From Candidatus Peregrinibacteria bacterium RIFOXYA2_FULL_41_18 (lineage in GTDB: Bacteria > Patescibacteriota > Gracilibacteria > UBA1369 > UBA12470), in contig MFXH01000018.1 of NCBI GenBank assembly GCA_001788795.1, positions 85,963 through 149,962 of the forward strand: 64,000 nucleotides of DNA, in the 5' to 3' direction. The notes below the pieces were generated by a model that was not told where the DNA came from, did no database searches, and was given only the letters and a program-made list of their open reading frames with translations. The number at the start of each line of letters is the position of its first letter. Position 1 is the stretch's first letter. Positions 1 through 7,595 of this stretch are shown piece by piece. Made by a program: the position numbers and the translations under genes.

Positions 1-65
1 TTTCGTGTATCTCGACAGAATTTTGTTTTTTGATGCAACGGATGAAATAAGTGCAGTAAAGATCA

Positions 66-2219
66 CTAATTCCGCACTCTCTGGGATGGCGCATCAAATG
101 TTCGAGATGAATTGGCAAATGCTTGAGAAGAAGTAACGCAATAATCAATCGTATCCGGATCGAGTTTGTTATGAGTAACGAAATGTTCGAAATCGGAATC
201 GTCGTACCTTTCCGTCGTATTGCGAAGATAGTAGCAAGATGCTTCCAACCCCGTTTGAATGGAGCAATCCGCTGTAAAAGTCTCATTATTAGGATTGTCT
301 AGTTCGTAGTAAGCCCATCCCGTTTTGAACGAAAATTCTCCGTTAAAAGCCGTAAAAGGACTCATCCCTCTATCTATACAAAAATTCGGTTGCGTCATGT
401 TTGATATTTCCGCAATATCTCTCCTCAGCAAATCCAATATTCTCTCACGAGTTTCGGCGTTCACTATATCCGCATCATATCTTCTCATGTCACTTACGAA
501 CATCGGAGCAAGTTTGCATGCCCGATTTCTTGAGAGTCTATCCCCGACTTTTTCATAAGTTCCTATAACACGACCGGCATCATCTTTATAGCTTGTTGGT
601 TTATAAACGGGTTCCGTTGCAAGCAATAATCCGTCGCCTGCAACATAGAAATCCGTCTCGACGTAATCCGTTTCGTATTCAAGCGCTTGGTTATAAGTAC
701 CTAGTTTTACCATTTCTCCTTTCGGGTTCAATTCCGTATCTTGTTCTTCCGATATTCTACAGTCTGGATCTTTCGCCGTAGCGGATATAAGCCCGTAATA
801 CTGAGAAAATCCTTGATAAGGATGCCTGACTTCTCCGCCATTCAGACTTGCGAAGAGATTACCTTCCGCAAGATATGCATCTATAACTCTGGTCAGTACC
901 GAATAATCCGCGTAAATATCGCATACGTTCCAGTTTCCGTTCTTCTTGCCTAATTCCTGAATGATTTGTATCGCAATTAGCCTACTTGTTTCTCGATCTA
1001 ACCCGTACCTGTGCGTCAGCTCTTTTTCAATTTTATCAAAAACATATTCGCCCAATATCACATTGGCATTTTTAACCGACCATAAATCAACTTGCCTGCA
1101 AGTATAATCAAGTTCTTGCTCGTAAGTGGCAATTATTTTTTCTCGTTCTTCCGCCCTTGACTGCTCTTCCGCTCGTTCATGCAAATAGTCGGCTGTATTT
1201 TCAATTCCTTCCGCACCGACTGCAACCGCACCAAGTCCGAGCGTGGCGAAAATCGCCGTTCTTATTCTTGCGCGCATTTGAACAGATTTTCTCTCGTGAA
1301 AATTCTTATCCCGATTTATATACATCGCGCCAAACTGTCTGCCTCTCAAGAAATCCAGAAGAGGCTTGAGCGTTGCCGATTGTGAATAAAAATCTCCTCC
1401 CTCCTTTAAAAGACGATTTATCACGTTATCATACTTGCTCTGCCTATCTATCCCTCCTTGGTAGACTCTTCCTCGCAGCATGTCCGTAATTCTTATCGCT
1501 ATTTCAAAAAGTCCATACATATCTATTGAGTCCAGTTCATTTTGAGCGGATGTCCTTTTTGTTTTCAATTCGTCCGCCGGCAGGCTTTTCAAGTCCGTCA
1601 AAAGCAGAGGGCATTCCATCGCTCCGACATAAAGGATTTTGGCGATTTGCAATGCCGTAATATTCGAATCGATGTTTGCCGGAAGCTCGCAATTCGACAG
1701 AACTTCCGTTGGAATTATTCTTCCCGTAGATTCGTCTTTCTCACATTGTCTTAATGCCACATCAAGTTCGGGATGCTCTCCAATCATATCGACAACTTCC
1801 ACCTCCCTTTCCCCCGCAAGACTCTCTATAAGAGCTTTTTCGCGGTCAAACGACATAGTCGCCGCAACACTATCCGTTCCGTTGCAATATTCGCTTAGCC
1901 TGCAGCCTATCGCAACACGCGCGCACTCACCTTCGGCAAGATTTTCAAATAAAAAATCCAAGCCTCCCGATATGGTCTCTTCCGTATAAGTTGGATGTTT
2001 ACCTCTTTTTTCACCGCCCAAAATTCTCCAAACCCTCGATCGGACACTTAAAGGACTTATTTTGCCGAAATACATGGCGTGGTTTCTCCCGTTTAAAGAG
2101 CCCGGTTTTATTGGACGGATTCCGTTAATCTGCCTTTGACCGACCCAAGAGGTTGAAGACTCTTTTTTTATTGGTTTGCACACCCTTTCACAATATTTTT
2201 TCATACCGTTAATACCCAT
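66..2219 (-). CDS. Unknown large protein with one central membrane segment
   Basis: No family is recognised for this 717-aa protein. The first 310 residues look soluble and mixed alpha/beta. One hydrophobic segment at about residues 318-337 (TAIFATLGLGAVAVG) is followed by a charged, probably coiled-coil stretch to about 372 and then a second soluble region with several cysteines. This suggests a single-pass membrane protein with domains on both sides. I kept the ATG at 2219 because a consensus promoter lies just upstream; a second in-frame ATG five codons later is possible. Neither start has a Shine-Dalgarno motif. It lies 75 bp downstream of the TraG-like ATPase on the same strand but has its own promoter. 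Function unknown. Confidence 0.75.
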   Translation of the reverse strand: MGINGMKKYCERVCKPIKKESSTSWVGQRQINGIRPIKPGSLNGRNHAMYFGKISPLSVRSRVWRILGGEKRGKHPTYTEETISGGLDFLFENLAEGECARVAIGCRLSEYCNGTDSVAATMSFDREKALIESLAGEREVEVVDMIGEHPELDVALRQCEKDESTGRIIPTEVLSNCELPANIDSNITALQIAKILYVGAMECPLLLTDLKSLPADELKTKRTSAQNELDSIDMYGLFEIAIRITDMLRGRVYQGGIDRQSKYDNVINRLLKEGGDFYSQSATLKPLLDFLRGRQFGAMYINRDKNFHERKSVQMRARIRTAIFATLGLGAVAVGAEGIENTADYLHERAEEQSRAEEREKIIATYEQELDYTCRQVDLWSVKNANVILGEYVFDKIEKELTHRYGLDRETSRLIAIQIIQELGKKNGNWNVCDIYADYSVLTRVIDAYLAEGNLFASLNGGEVRHPYQGFSQYYGLISATAKDPDCRISEEQDTELNPKGEMVKLGTYNQALEYETDYVETDFYVAGDGLLLATEPVYKPTSYKDDAGRVIGTYEKVGDRLSRNRACKLAPMFVSDMRRYDADIVNAETRERILDLLRRDIAEISNMTQPNFCIDRGMSPFTAFNGEFSFKTGWAYYELDNPNNETFTADCSIQTGLEASCYYLRNTTERYDDSDFEHFVTHNKLDPDTIDYCVTSSQAFANSSRTFDAPSQRVRN

Positions 2220-2239
2220 CCTAACGATTAAAGGAGAGT

Positions 2240-2268
2240 ATTGTAAAATAGACAGGGTGGTTTGTCAA
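2240..2268 (-). promoter_or_regulatory. Sigma-70-type promoter for the 717-aa protein gene
   Basis: On the minus strand TTGACA is followed by a 17-bp spacer and TACAAT. The -35 is perfect and the -10 matches five of six bases. The predicted transcript start leaves a leader of only about 13 nt before the ATG at 2219. It sits in the gap after the TraG-like ATPase gene. Confidence 0.7.
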
Positions 2269-2294
2269 GCTGCTGTGTCTCTATTGCTTTTGTC

Positions 2295-4523
2295 TTATAT
2301 AAGCGGCTCCGCAAATTTCTCATCTCCTCCCGCTGCCGGACCACCATTCGCGTCGCCGATATCTCCACCTTCTTCCCATCTTTTCAAGATTTCGTTCACC
2401 TCAGCGACAGGACGAGCATATTTACTGCGGGAAATTGCACGAATCTCTTCTGTAAGATCCTCGACAGGTTTCGGTACATCAACCGTTCTTCCGGAGAACG
2501 CATCTCTTATCTGCCCATTGACCGACATTTTTGTATAAAATTCTCTTACACCCAAGTTAATAATATCTCGAACTGTGAATTTCGGCGTGTACTCTTTTTC
2601 CAAGATAACAGCATCTTCTGCGCCGACGCGGAAACTTATAATCGAACCTACGTTGCCAAATACTGTTGTTTTCACGAGGTCGTTAAGCTGCCCCATGTAC
2701 TGATGCGCCATCGTAACATTGAGCCTGTATTTGCGGGCTTCTGATAGTATCTCTGCAAATGTATCTGTTGCGAAATACTGAAACTCGTCGCAATACAGAT
2801 AAAAATCTTTTCTCTCATCTTCCGGAATATCCGCTCGCGACATGGCGGCTTGCTGAATTTTTGTCACCATCATGGCACCGATAAGTCCGCAGTTTTCTTC
2901 GCCAAGTTTTCCTTTTGAAATCTTCATGAGCAAAATTTTCTGTTGATCCATTAATTCACGAATATTTATCTTATTTTCCGGCTGACCGACTATATTTCTT
3001 ATAAGAGATGTTGAGACGAATTGACCTACCTTGTTTAGAAGTGGCATGATAGCTTCGTTATCGAATTTCTCACTCCAAGATGCGAATTCGTTTACCCAGA
3101 AGTTTTTGATTACCGAATCCTGAATGTTTGCGACAATTTTTTGACGGTAATTTTTATCTGAAAGCATCTTCAAAATCGAGAAAATCGTCGTCCTCGGAGA
3201 ATCGAGGAGAGCGAGTGTCGTATACCTGAGCACGTGCTCCAGACGAGGCGTCCAGTTGGCACCGAAAAGCTTATGGAAAATTTCCACGAAACCGATTGTG
3301 ACGCGAAGACGCAACTCGGGCGGTACCTGCTCGAGCGGATTGAAAGCTATCGGATACTCCGCATCTGCAGGATCAAAAAGCACAACATCACCTTTGCGTT
3401 CTTCCGGTACATATTTCAACACTGCATCGACGAGATCTCCGTGAGGATCGAGCACACCAACGCCTTTGCCCGCCAAAATATCGGATATAATCAAAAGCTC
3501 CAGCATTTTACTTTTACCAGTACCCGACTTGCCGACAACATATAAATGTCTGCGCCTATCGACTCTTTTTATACCGAACTTGATGTTTTGGTTGTGGTAA
3601 TTCGTGAATCCGAATGTGGACATTTCGCCCGGACCGAGTTTGCCTGCCTTCGGAAGATCTTGTGGTGGTTCGGCTTTTCGAGAAGTTACGTGAACTATAT
3701 GTGGAACTTCATCCGGATTGGGGAAATGATAAATCGTCGCAAGTTCTTCATCGCTCATGGTCATCGAGGCGCTGTATTTCAATGCACGACCTTGTTTTTC
3801 GAATGTATCTCTTGAGACTTTCCCGAATTTGAATTGATTTAATTCGATCGTATTGAATTGAGTGTAAGCCTTCACGAGTGATACTAATTTATCATTAGCT
3901 TTTTTCTGTGTTTTTGCCAAATAAGCAATTCTCATCCCGACTTTATATGCGTGTTTCTCGGATTTGCGCTTGAATGCTTCCGTCTCTTCTGCGCGAAGAT
4001 TTTTTATACCTTTCAGTTTAAATCTATCGCCTATGCGAAACATCCTCACAACTGCGTTTTTTTTCATTTTCCATCTTCTACCGAAGTTCAGCGAGAATCC
4101 TTCTTCAATAGGTTCCGCCAAAACCTGAATCCAGACCTCTTCCTCCGCATCAGCTTTCGCCAGAATCGAGAAAATGCCCGACAGCGAATCCCCTTCGAAT
4201 TTACCAAAAGTCTTGATCGGATAAATGTCCGACCTCTTCATGTAAACTTCCGCAGCCGCAAAACCGCCTTCTTTATGCTTAATGTATTCTTTTCCTTCCG
4301 AAATTTCAGCTGCCGGATAAAGTGCGTAAATCTGACCTTCTATAGCCGCCGCCGTATCCGATGGTGTGCGAATGAAAAAATAAATATGCTGGTCTATCGA
4401 AGCGATTTCAAGCCCTATAATCGTATGATGCAAAACTTCATGCATATTCACCAAAAGGTCTTCAAATACTTGGGCTTTGTTTTCTCCAACAGGAATACAG
4501 ATTTGTAAAAGTGAGGTTTCCAT
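2295..4523 (-). CDS. TraG/VirD4-like DNA-transfer family ATPase
   Basis: This 742-aa protein has a P-loop ATPase domain in its C-terminal half. Walker A (GKSGTGKS) is at residues 331-338 and a Walker B-like strand (FYLYCDEFQ) at about 574-582. After Walker A comes the GVGVLDPHGDL stretch typical of the TraG/VirD4/DUF87 group. Near the end is the region LSEARKYRLNVTMAHQY, where this group has its Q/H finger. The first 300 residues form a separate alpha/beta domain with no membrane segment, so it is probably cytosolic or peripheral. Such proteins power DNA or protein transfer in type IV secretion, but no other T4SS component is in the window. Its role here (DNA uptake, pili or another use) is inference. 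Confidence 0.8.
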   Translation of the reverse strand: METSLLQICIPVGENKAQVFEDLLVNMHEVLHHTIIGLEIASIDQHIYFFIRTPSDTAAAIEGQIYALYPAAEISEGKEYIKHKEGGFAAAEVYMKRSDIYPIKTFGKFEGDSLSGIFSILAKADAEEEVWIQVLAEPIEEGFSLNFGRRWKMKKNAVVRMFRIGDRFKLKGIKNLRAEETEAFKRKSEKHAYKVGMRIAYLAKTQKKANDKLVSLVKAYTQFNTIELNQFKFGKVSRDTFEKQGRALKYSASMTMSDEELATIYHFPNPDEVPHIVHVTSRKAEPPQDLPKAGKLGPGEMSTFGFTNYHNQNIKFGIKRVDRRRHLYVVGKSGTGKSKMLELLIISDILAGKGVGVLDPHGDLVDAVLKYVPEERKGDVVLFDPADAEYPIAFNPLEQVPPELRLRVTIGFVEIFHKLFGANWTPRLEHVLRYTTLALLDSPRTTIFSILKMLSDKNYRQKIVANIQDSVIKNFWVNEFASWSEKFDNEAIMPLLNKVGQFVSTSLIRNIVGQPENKINIRELMDQQKILLMKISKGKLGEENCGLIGAMMVTKIQQAAMSRADIPEDERKDFYLYCDEFQYFATDTFAEILSEARKYRLNVTMAHQYMGQLNDLVKTTVFGNVGSIISFRVGAEDAVILEKEYTPKFTVRDIINLGVREFYTKMSVNGQIRDAFSGRTVDVPKPVEDLTEEIRAISRSKYARPVAEVNEILKRWEEGGDIGDANGGPAAGGDEKFAEPLI

Positions 4524-4590
4524 GGCTGTTTAATAGTACACAGCGCCTGTTTATGAGTCCACTTCAATTTGATTACGGCTTCAGGCCTGC

Positions 4591-4618
4591 TTGACTTGCA
4601 CCTTAATTATGTTAACAT
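4591..4618 (+). promoter_or_regulatory. Putative sigma-70 promoter for the 332-aa protein gene
   Basis: TTGACT, a 16-bp spacer and TAACAT precede the ATG at 4639 by about 20 nt. It lies in a 115-bp divergent intergenic region. A weaker opposite-strand candidate (TGGACT-N17-TACTAT) would serve the TraG-like gene. Confidence 0.5.
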
Positions 4619-4638
4619 AGCGTCTTTTAAATTGCAAA

Positions 4639-5637
4639 ATGGAATCTCTGAATCAAAGCCCGTCGGAAGATATTATCCGCTATTTGCTGGCTAGGACTGA
4701 AGTTGATCGCGTATTTCGATCTGGAGCCGGTTCGTTAGCACGAGCCATACCTGCAAACAGACATTTAACTGTTCAAGCTGTTGATGCAATTATTGGTTTT
4801 GCCGGAAAATTGGCAGCTAAGAAGATTCCCAGACGTAAATCATTAGTGGACGCTGGGGATATTGATATGGCTGAGTTGATAAAATTTTTCAGTATTGATT
4901 TTGCATATGCATTGGTTGGGATGACTTTTGATCCTAGGTTTGTGATGGCCGGCAATACGCATAATGTAAAAGTTATGTCCAGGTTAATACGAGAGTATAA
5001 TCCTTCTCTGGATGAGGATGCAGTTATCGCCATGACCAGATGCGCCTGTGAAATACATCGGCTTGCGCACAATAATGATGATGCGGATGAACATAGTCTT
5101 CTTTGCTTAGATACGGCTCGAGACATGAAGAGGATGAGCTTGGGATTAACCGATGATCGTGGAGACGATGATCCGGATTGGTTTCCGGCATTTGATGATT
5201 TGGTAATGAAACCTCGAATGGTTGAAATTCTCAGAGGAGAACGCCCTGGAATAGAGACGTATTCCGATTTTTGGTCTTCCATAGACGGATATCGTTCCGA
5301 TATGCCACCGGAGGATTTTGAGTTCTGGTCATCTATTGATGGCGAACCTCTCGATATAAGACCCAAACCTGTTGAGAGATTTTTGCGCATCAGATCTCTC
5401 GTAAGCAGATTTTCACAAGAAGACAGGCATCGAATTTATGGAGATTCTAGAACTCATACGGATAGCGATATTATCAAGGACTGTTTCAAGCTTTTTTACG
5501 ACATAATTTGGACTTATGAAGATCGTGAATTCTTGGAGATAAATACCGCCGACTGTTTATTAAGCCTAATACAATCTACAGGCCTCCGAGAATTGTCTTC
5601 GTTTTCTGCAAGATTGAGAAGCGTTGTTTTGGCATAG
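4639..5637 (+). CDS. Unknown acidic soluble protein with internal repeat
   Basis: No family is recognised for this 332-aa protein. It has no signal peptide or membrane segment and is rich in Asp and Glu. An imperfect tandem duplication lies around residues 213-243, with FWSSIDG occurring twice about 20 residues apart, each copy followed by an acidic/proline stretch. The rest looks mostly helical. It is transcribed divergently from the TraG-like ATPase with its own promoter, and the start has no Shine-Dalgarno motif. Function unknown. Confidence 0.7.
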   Translation: MESLNQSPSEDIIRYLLARTEVDRVFRSGAGSLARAIPANRHLTVQAVDAIIGFAGKLAAKKIPRRKSLVDAGDIDMAELIKFFSIDFAYALVGMTFDPRFVMAGNTHNVKVMSRLIREYNPSLDEDAVIAMTRCACEIHRLAHNNDDADEHSLLCLDTARDMKRMSLGLTDDRGDDDPDWFPAFDDLVMKPRMVEILRGERPGIETYSDFWSSIDGYRSDMPPEDFEFWSSIDGEPLDIRPKPVERFLRIRSLVSRFSQEDRHRIYGDSRTHTDSDIIKDCFKLFYDIIWTYEDREFLEINTADCLLSLIQSTGLRELSSFSARLRSVVLA

Positions 5638-5649
5638 CAAATCGTAGAG

Positions 5650-5655
5650 TATAAT
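5650..5655 (+). promoter_or_regulatory. Perfect -10 element (TATAAT) before the deaminase gene
   Basis: A perfect TATAAT lies 29 bp before the ATG at 5685. No convincing -35 was found at 17 bp. The leader that follows is AT-rich with no Shine-Dalgarno sequence. Confidence 0.5.
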
Positions 5656-5684
5656 GAAAACTGATTTTATAAAAATTAAATTTT

Positions 5685-6155
5685 ATGAATAAAAAATTCA
5701 TGTCTCAAGCCCTTGAGGTTGCGCGCAATCACTGTATGAAATACGAAGGCGGTCCTTTCGGCGCGGTCGTTGTTAAAAACGGCAAGGTGATTTCCGAAGG
5801 ATGGAATACCGTCACAACTGATAACGATCCGACTTGTCATGCGGAAGTTAATGCTATCAGGAAGGCTTGCAATGCGCTTAAGACTTTTGATCTTTCAGGA
5901 TGCGAGATTTATTCAACAACCGAACCTTGTCCTATGTGCTTGGCGACTATTTATTGGGCAAAATTATCCGGTTTGTATTTCGGCAATGATAGGAAAGATG
6001 CGGCAGGTATTGGATTTGATGATCAATTCATTTATGACGAAATCGCGCGCGCATCAGAGGATAGGAGCTTGAAGACTTATGGAGGCGTTATGGCCGCCGA
6101 CGTTACGAAGTTGTTTAGGGAGTGGAAGAAACTTCCCGGAATAAAGATGTACTAG
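5685..6155 (+). CDS. guaD: Guanine deaminase-like cytidine-deaminase-fold enzyme
   Basis: This zinc-dependent nucleobase deaminase is 156 aa, the same length as Bacillus GuaD. It shows the GGPFGAVVVKNG strand, the zinc and catalytic motif HAE (His52, Glu54) and the PCPMC zinc ligands (Cys82, Cys85). The C-terminal signature GFDDQFIYDEI followed by an Arg/Lys-rich tail resembles GuaD more than tRNA adenosine deaminase TadA. The likely reaction is guanine to xanthine plus ammonia in purine salvage. TadA or another purine deaminase remains possible. Its stop codon runs straight into a 9-bp-period array. Confidence 0.75.
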   Translation: MNKKFMSQALEVARNHCMKYEGGPFGAVVVKNGKVISEGWNTVTTDNDPTCHAEVNAIRKACNALKTFDLSGCEIYSTTEPCPMCLATIYWAKLSGLYFGNDRKDAAGIGFDDQFIYDEIARASEDRSLKTYGGVMAADVTKLFREWKKLPGIKMY

Positions 6156-6197
6156 GGGAAGTATAAGAAGTTGGGGAAGTATGGGAAGTGACATAGT
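6155..6197. repeat. 9-bp-period GAAGT array with conserved tail
   Basis: Four degenerate 9-bp units around GGGGAAGTA overlap the stop codon of the deaminase gene and end in the tail GGGAAGTGACATAGT. This is one of six related arrays in the window, all with the purine-rich strand on plus. Confidence 0.75.
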
Positions 6198-6264
6198 TAA
6201 TGTTTTGAGTTGCCAGTTTTTATTCCGGATGATAATTTGATCCCCAAAATTTAACTTAAAACAT

Positions 6265-6663
6265 ATGGGACTAGATGAATTCGAAGATGCATTGGCTGTC
6301 GATCCGATTCAAGAAGAACCGAAACTTCTAACCGAACAGCAAATGTCCATCATATTGACGGATCTTTTTATCGGTTTTCTCGGCAAAGACAGGCCGACTC
6401 CAAGCCATGAAGATATAACAAGATGTTTAACGGGAATACATCTTGAAGGAGAACTTTTAGTAAGGACTGCTGATCAGTTAGGCGTTATTTTTCAGGCAAG
6501 AGACGGCATTGTTTCTTCCGGTCAAGTTGCGCAAAAAGAGGCTGAAATAATGAAGGCTATTCGCGCAATACTTTCTGGTTCTTATACTGTTTCCGAACCA
6601 ACTCAGGTACTGAGCATGATGGGTTTGTGGGCTCCAGTTAGCGAATCTATGCACATGCAATAG
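6265..6663 (+). CDS. Unknown small soluble protein
   Basis: No family is recognised for this 132-aa protein. It is acidic at the N-terminus and predicted to be mostly helical, with no membrane segment or cysteine cluster. It starts at an ATG after an AT-rich leader without Shine-Dalgarno motif. Its 3' end overlaps the convergent NAT-like gene by 17 bp. Reading frame length and position support a real gene; function unknown. Confidence 0.55.
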   Translation: MGLDEFEDALAVDPIQEEPKLLTEQQMSIILTDLFIGFLGKDRPTPSHEDITRCLTGIHLEGELLVRTADQLGVIFQARDGIVSSGQVAQKEAEIMKAIRAILSGSYTVSEPTQVLSMMGLWAPVSESMHMQ

Positions 6664-7477
6664 CCGCACTTGCTTTTTTTGATGTATCTGCGAGGAGAGC
6701 GTTCAAGTCACCAAGAAGATTTTCACCTTTTATATCTTCTCTTTGCATAACAAAACCCTTCTCACCGGCAACAGGATATGTTGCGTAATTTTTGCCGGTT
6801 AATTGTCCGAATTTGGCGACAATTGCTTCATCAAGCTTCGAATCGACCGGTTTGAATTGAAATTTCTTGTATTGAGTTGGATTTTCCGGAGTGCCTATCG
6901 TCAAAATTACCGATCCGTCCGGTTGGCTTTTTGCTTCATATACAACTATACCGCCGTAGAATCCTTTTGGTTGACTCTCCGCATAAAAATCCGACTCAAC
7001 CGGGCCTCCGTCAATTTTAACAGGGACCGGAATCGGTTGATTGTAGCCCATATCGACCAAGACTTTTCCACCTTCAACCTCCAAAATCGTTACATAATGG
7101 TATTCGTTTGGTGACAATCCTTCTTCCGTTTCTTTCCCTTGATAACAAGCCATTGTTTGATAATCTTGCGCATCTCCTCTTTCAACATAAAAAGCTCCAA
7201 TTGCCGGAGCTATATCGCGGCAAGTTCCTCTTAATTGAGAATACCGCTGCCTATCGTCACCTTCGTCCGATAGTTGCTGAGAACCTTTTCTCGCCAACGA
7301 ATCCAAGGAAGGCGCATTAACTTGCACCCCTTTTTCTCCTTTATCTTCAAAAGAATAACCAGCCTGTTTTAAGCCTCCTCTCGAATAAAAGACGCGACCA
7401 TTTCTTATAAGTTGCCCGACGGAGTTTTCCAATAACTTCATAGGGATATCGGCGTATTCATCATGTTCGTTTACCAT
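6647..7477 (-). CDS. Possible arylamine N-acetyltransferase/transglutaminase-like protein
   Basis: This 276-aa cytoplasmic protein shows a possible Cys-His-Asp triad: Cys86 in RGTCRD, His127 in YHYVTILEV and Asp142 in LVDMGYN. The 15-residue His-to-Asp spacing and the LVD-GY context resemble arylamine N-acetyltransferases, and RGTCRD also resembles the transglutaminase GxCxD motif. Overall similarity is weak, so a cysteine-acyltransferase or transglutaminase fold is inferred from these motifs only. It has its own promoter, is divergent from alaS, and overlaps the convergent small gene by 17 bp. Confidence 0.55.
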   Translation of the reverse strand: MVNEHDEYADIPMKLLENSVGQLIRNGRVFYSRGGLKQAGYSFEDKGEKGVQVNAPSLDSLARKGSQQLSDEGDDRQRYSQLRGTCRDIAPAIGAFYVERGDAQDYQTMACYQGKETEEGLSPNEYHYVTILEVEGGKVLVDMGYNQPIPVPVKIDGGPVESDFYAESQPKGFYGGIVVYEAKSQPDGSVILTIGTPENPTQYKKFQFKPVDSKLDEAIVAKFGQLTGKNYATYPVAGEKGFVMQREDIKGENLLGDLNALLADTSKKASAAIACA

Positions 7478-7504
7478 ATTTTTGTGATTAATAATTGAGT
7501 CACT

Positions 7505-7532
7505 ATGCTATGCCTTTTTCACCTTTTGTCAA
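7505..7532 (-). promoter_or_regulatory. Sigma-70-type promoter for the NAT-like gene
   Basis: On the minus strand a perfect TTGACA, a 16-bp spacer and TAGCAT lie about 27 bp before the ATG at 7477, in the intergenic region divergent with alaS. Confidence 0.6.
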
Positions 7533-7539
7533 CCCTGCA

Positions 7540-7568
7540 TTGCGATTTGTACGGATTTAGGGTAAATT
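7540..7568 (+). promoter_or_regulatory. Putative promoter for alaS
   Basis: TTGCGA, a 17-bp spacer and TAAATT precede the alaS ATG by 27 nt. Both hexamers match four of six consensus bases. A TATAAA closer to the start is an alternative -10. Confidence 0.35.
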
Positions 7569-7595
7569 TTTTTCACTTATAAATAGCATTTTTTT

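Noticed and set aside
3951-4508. Plus-strand 185-aa ORF opposite the TraG-like gene
   Set aside because: The Phe/Arg/Cys-rich composition is typical of an antisense shadow, and the minus strand has clear ATPase motifs.
4773-5390. Minus-strand 205-aa ORF within the 332-aa gene
   Set aside because: It is antisense to a gene with a good promoter and acidic soluble composition. It lacks its own promoter and shows no recognisable motif.
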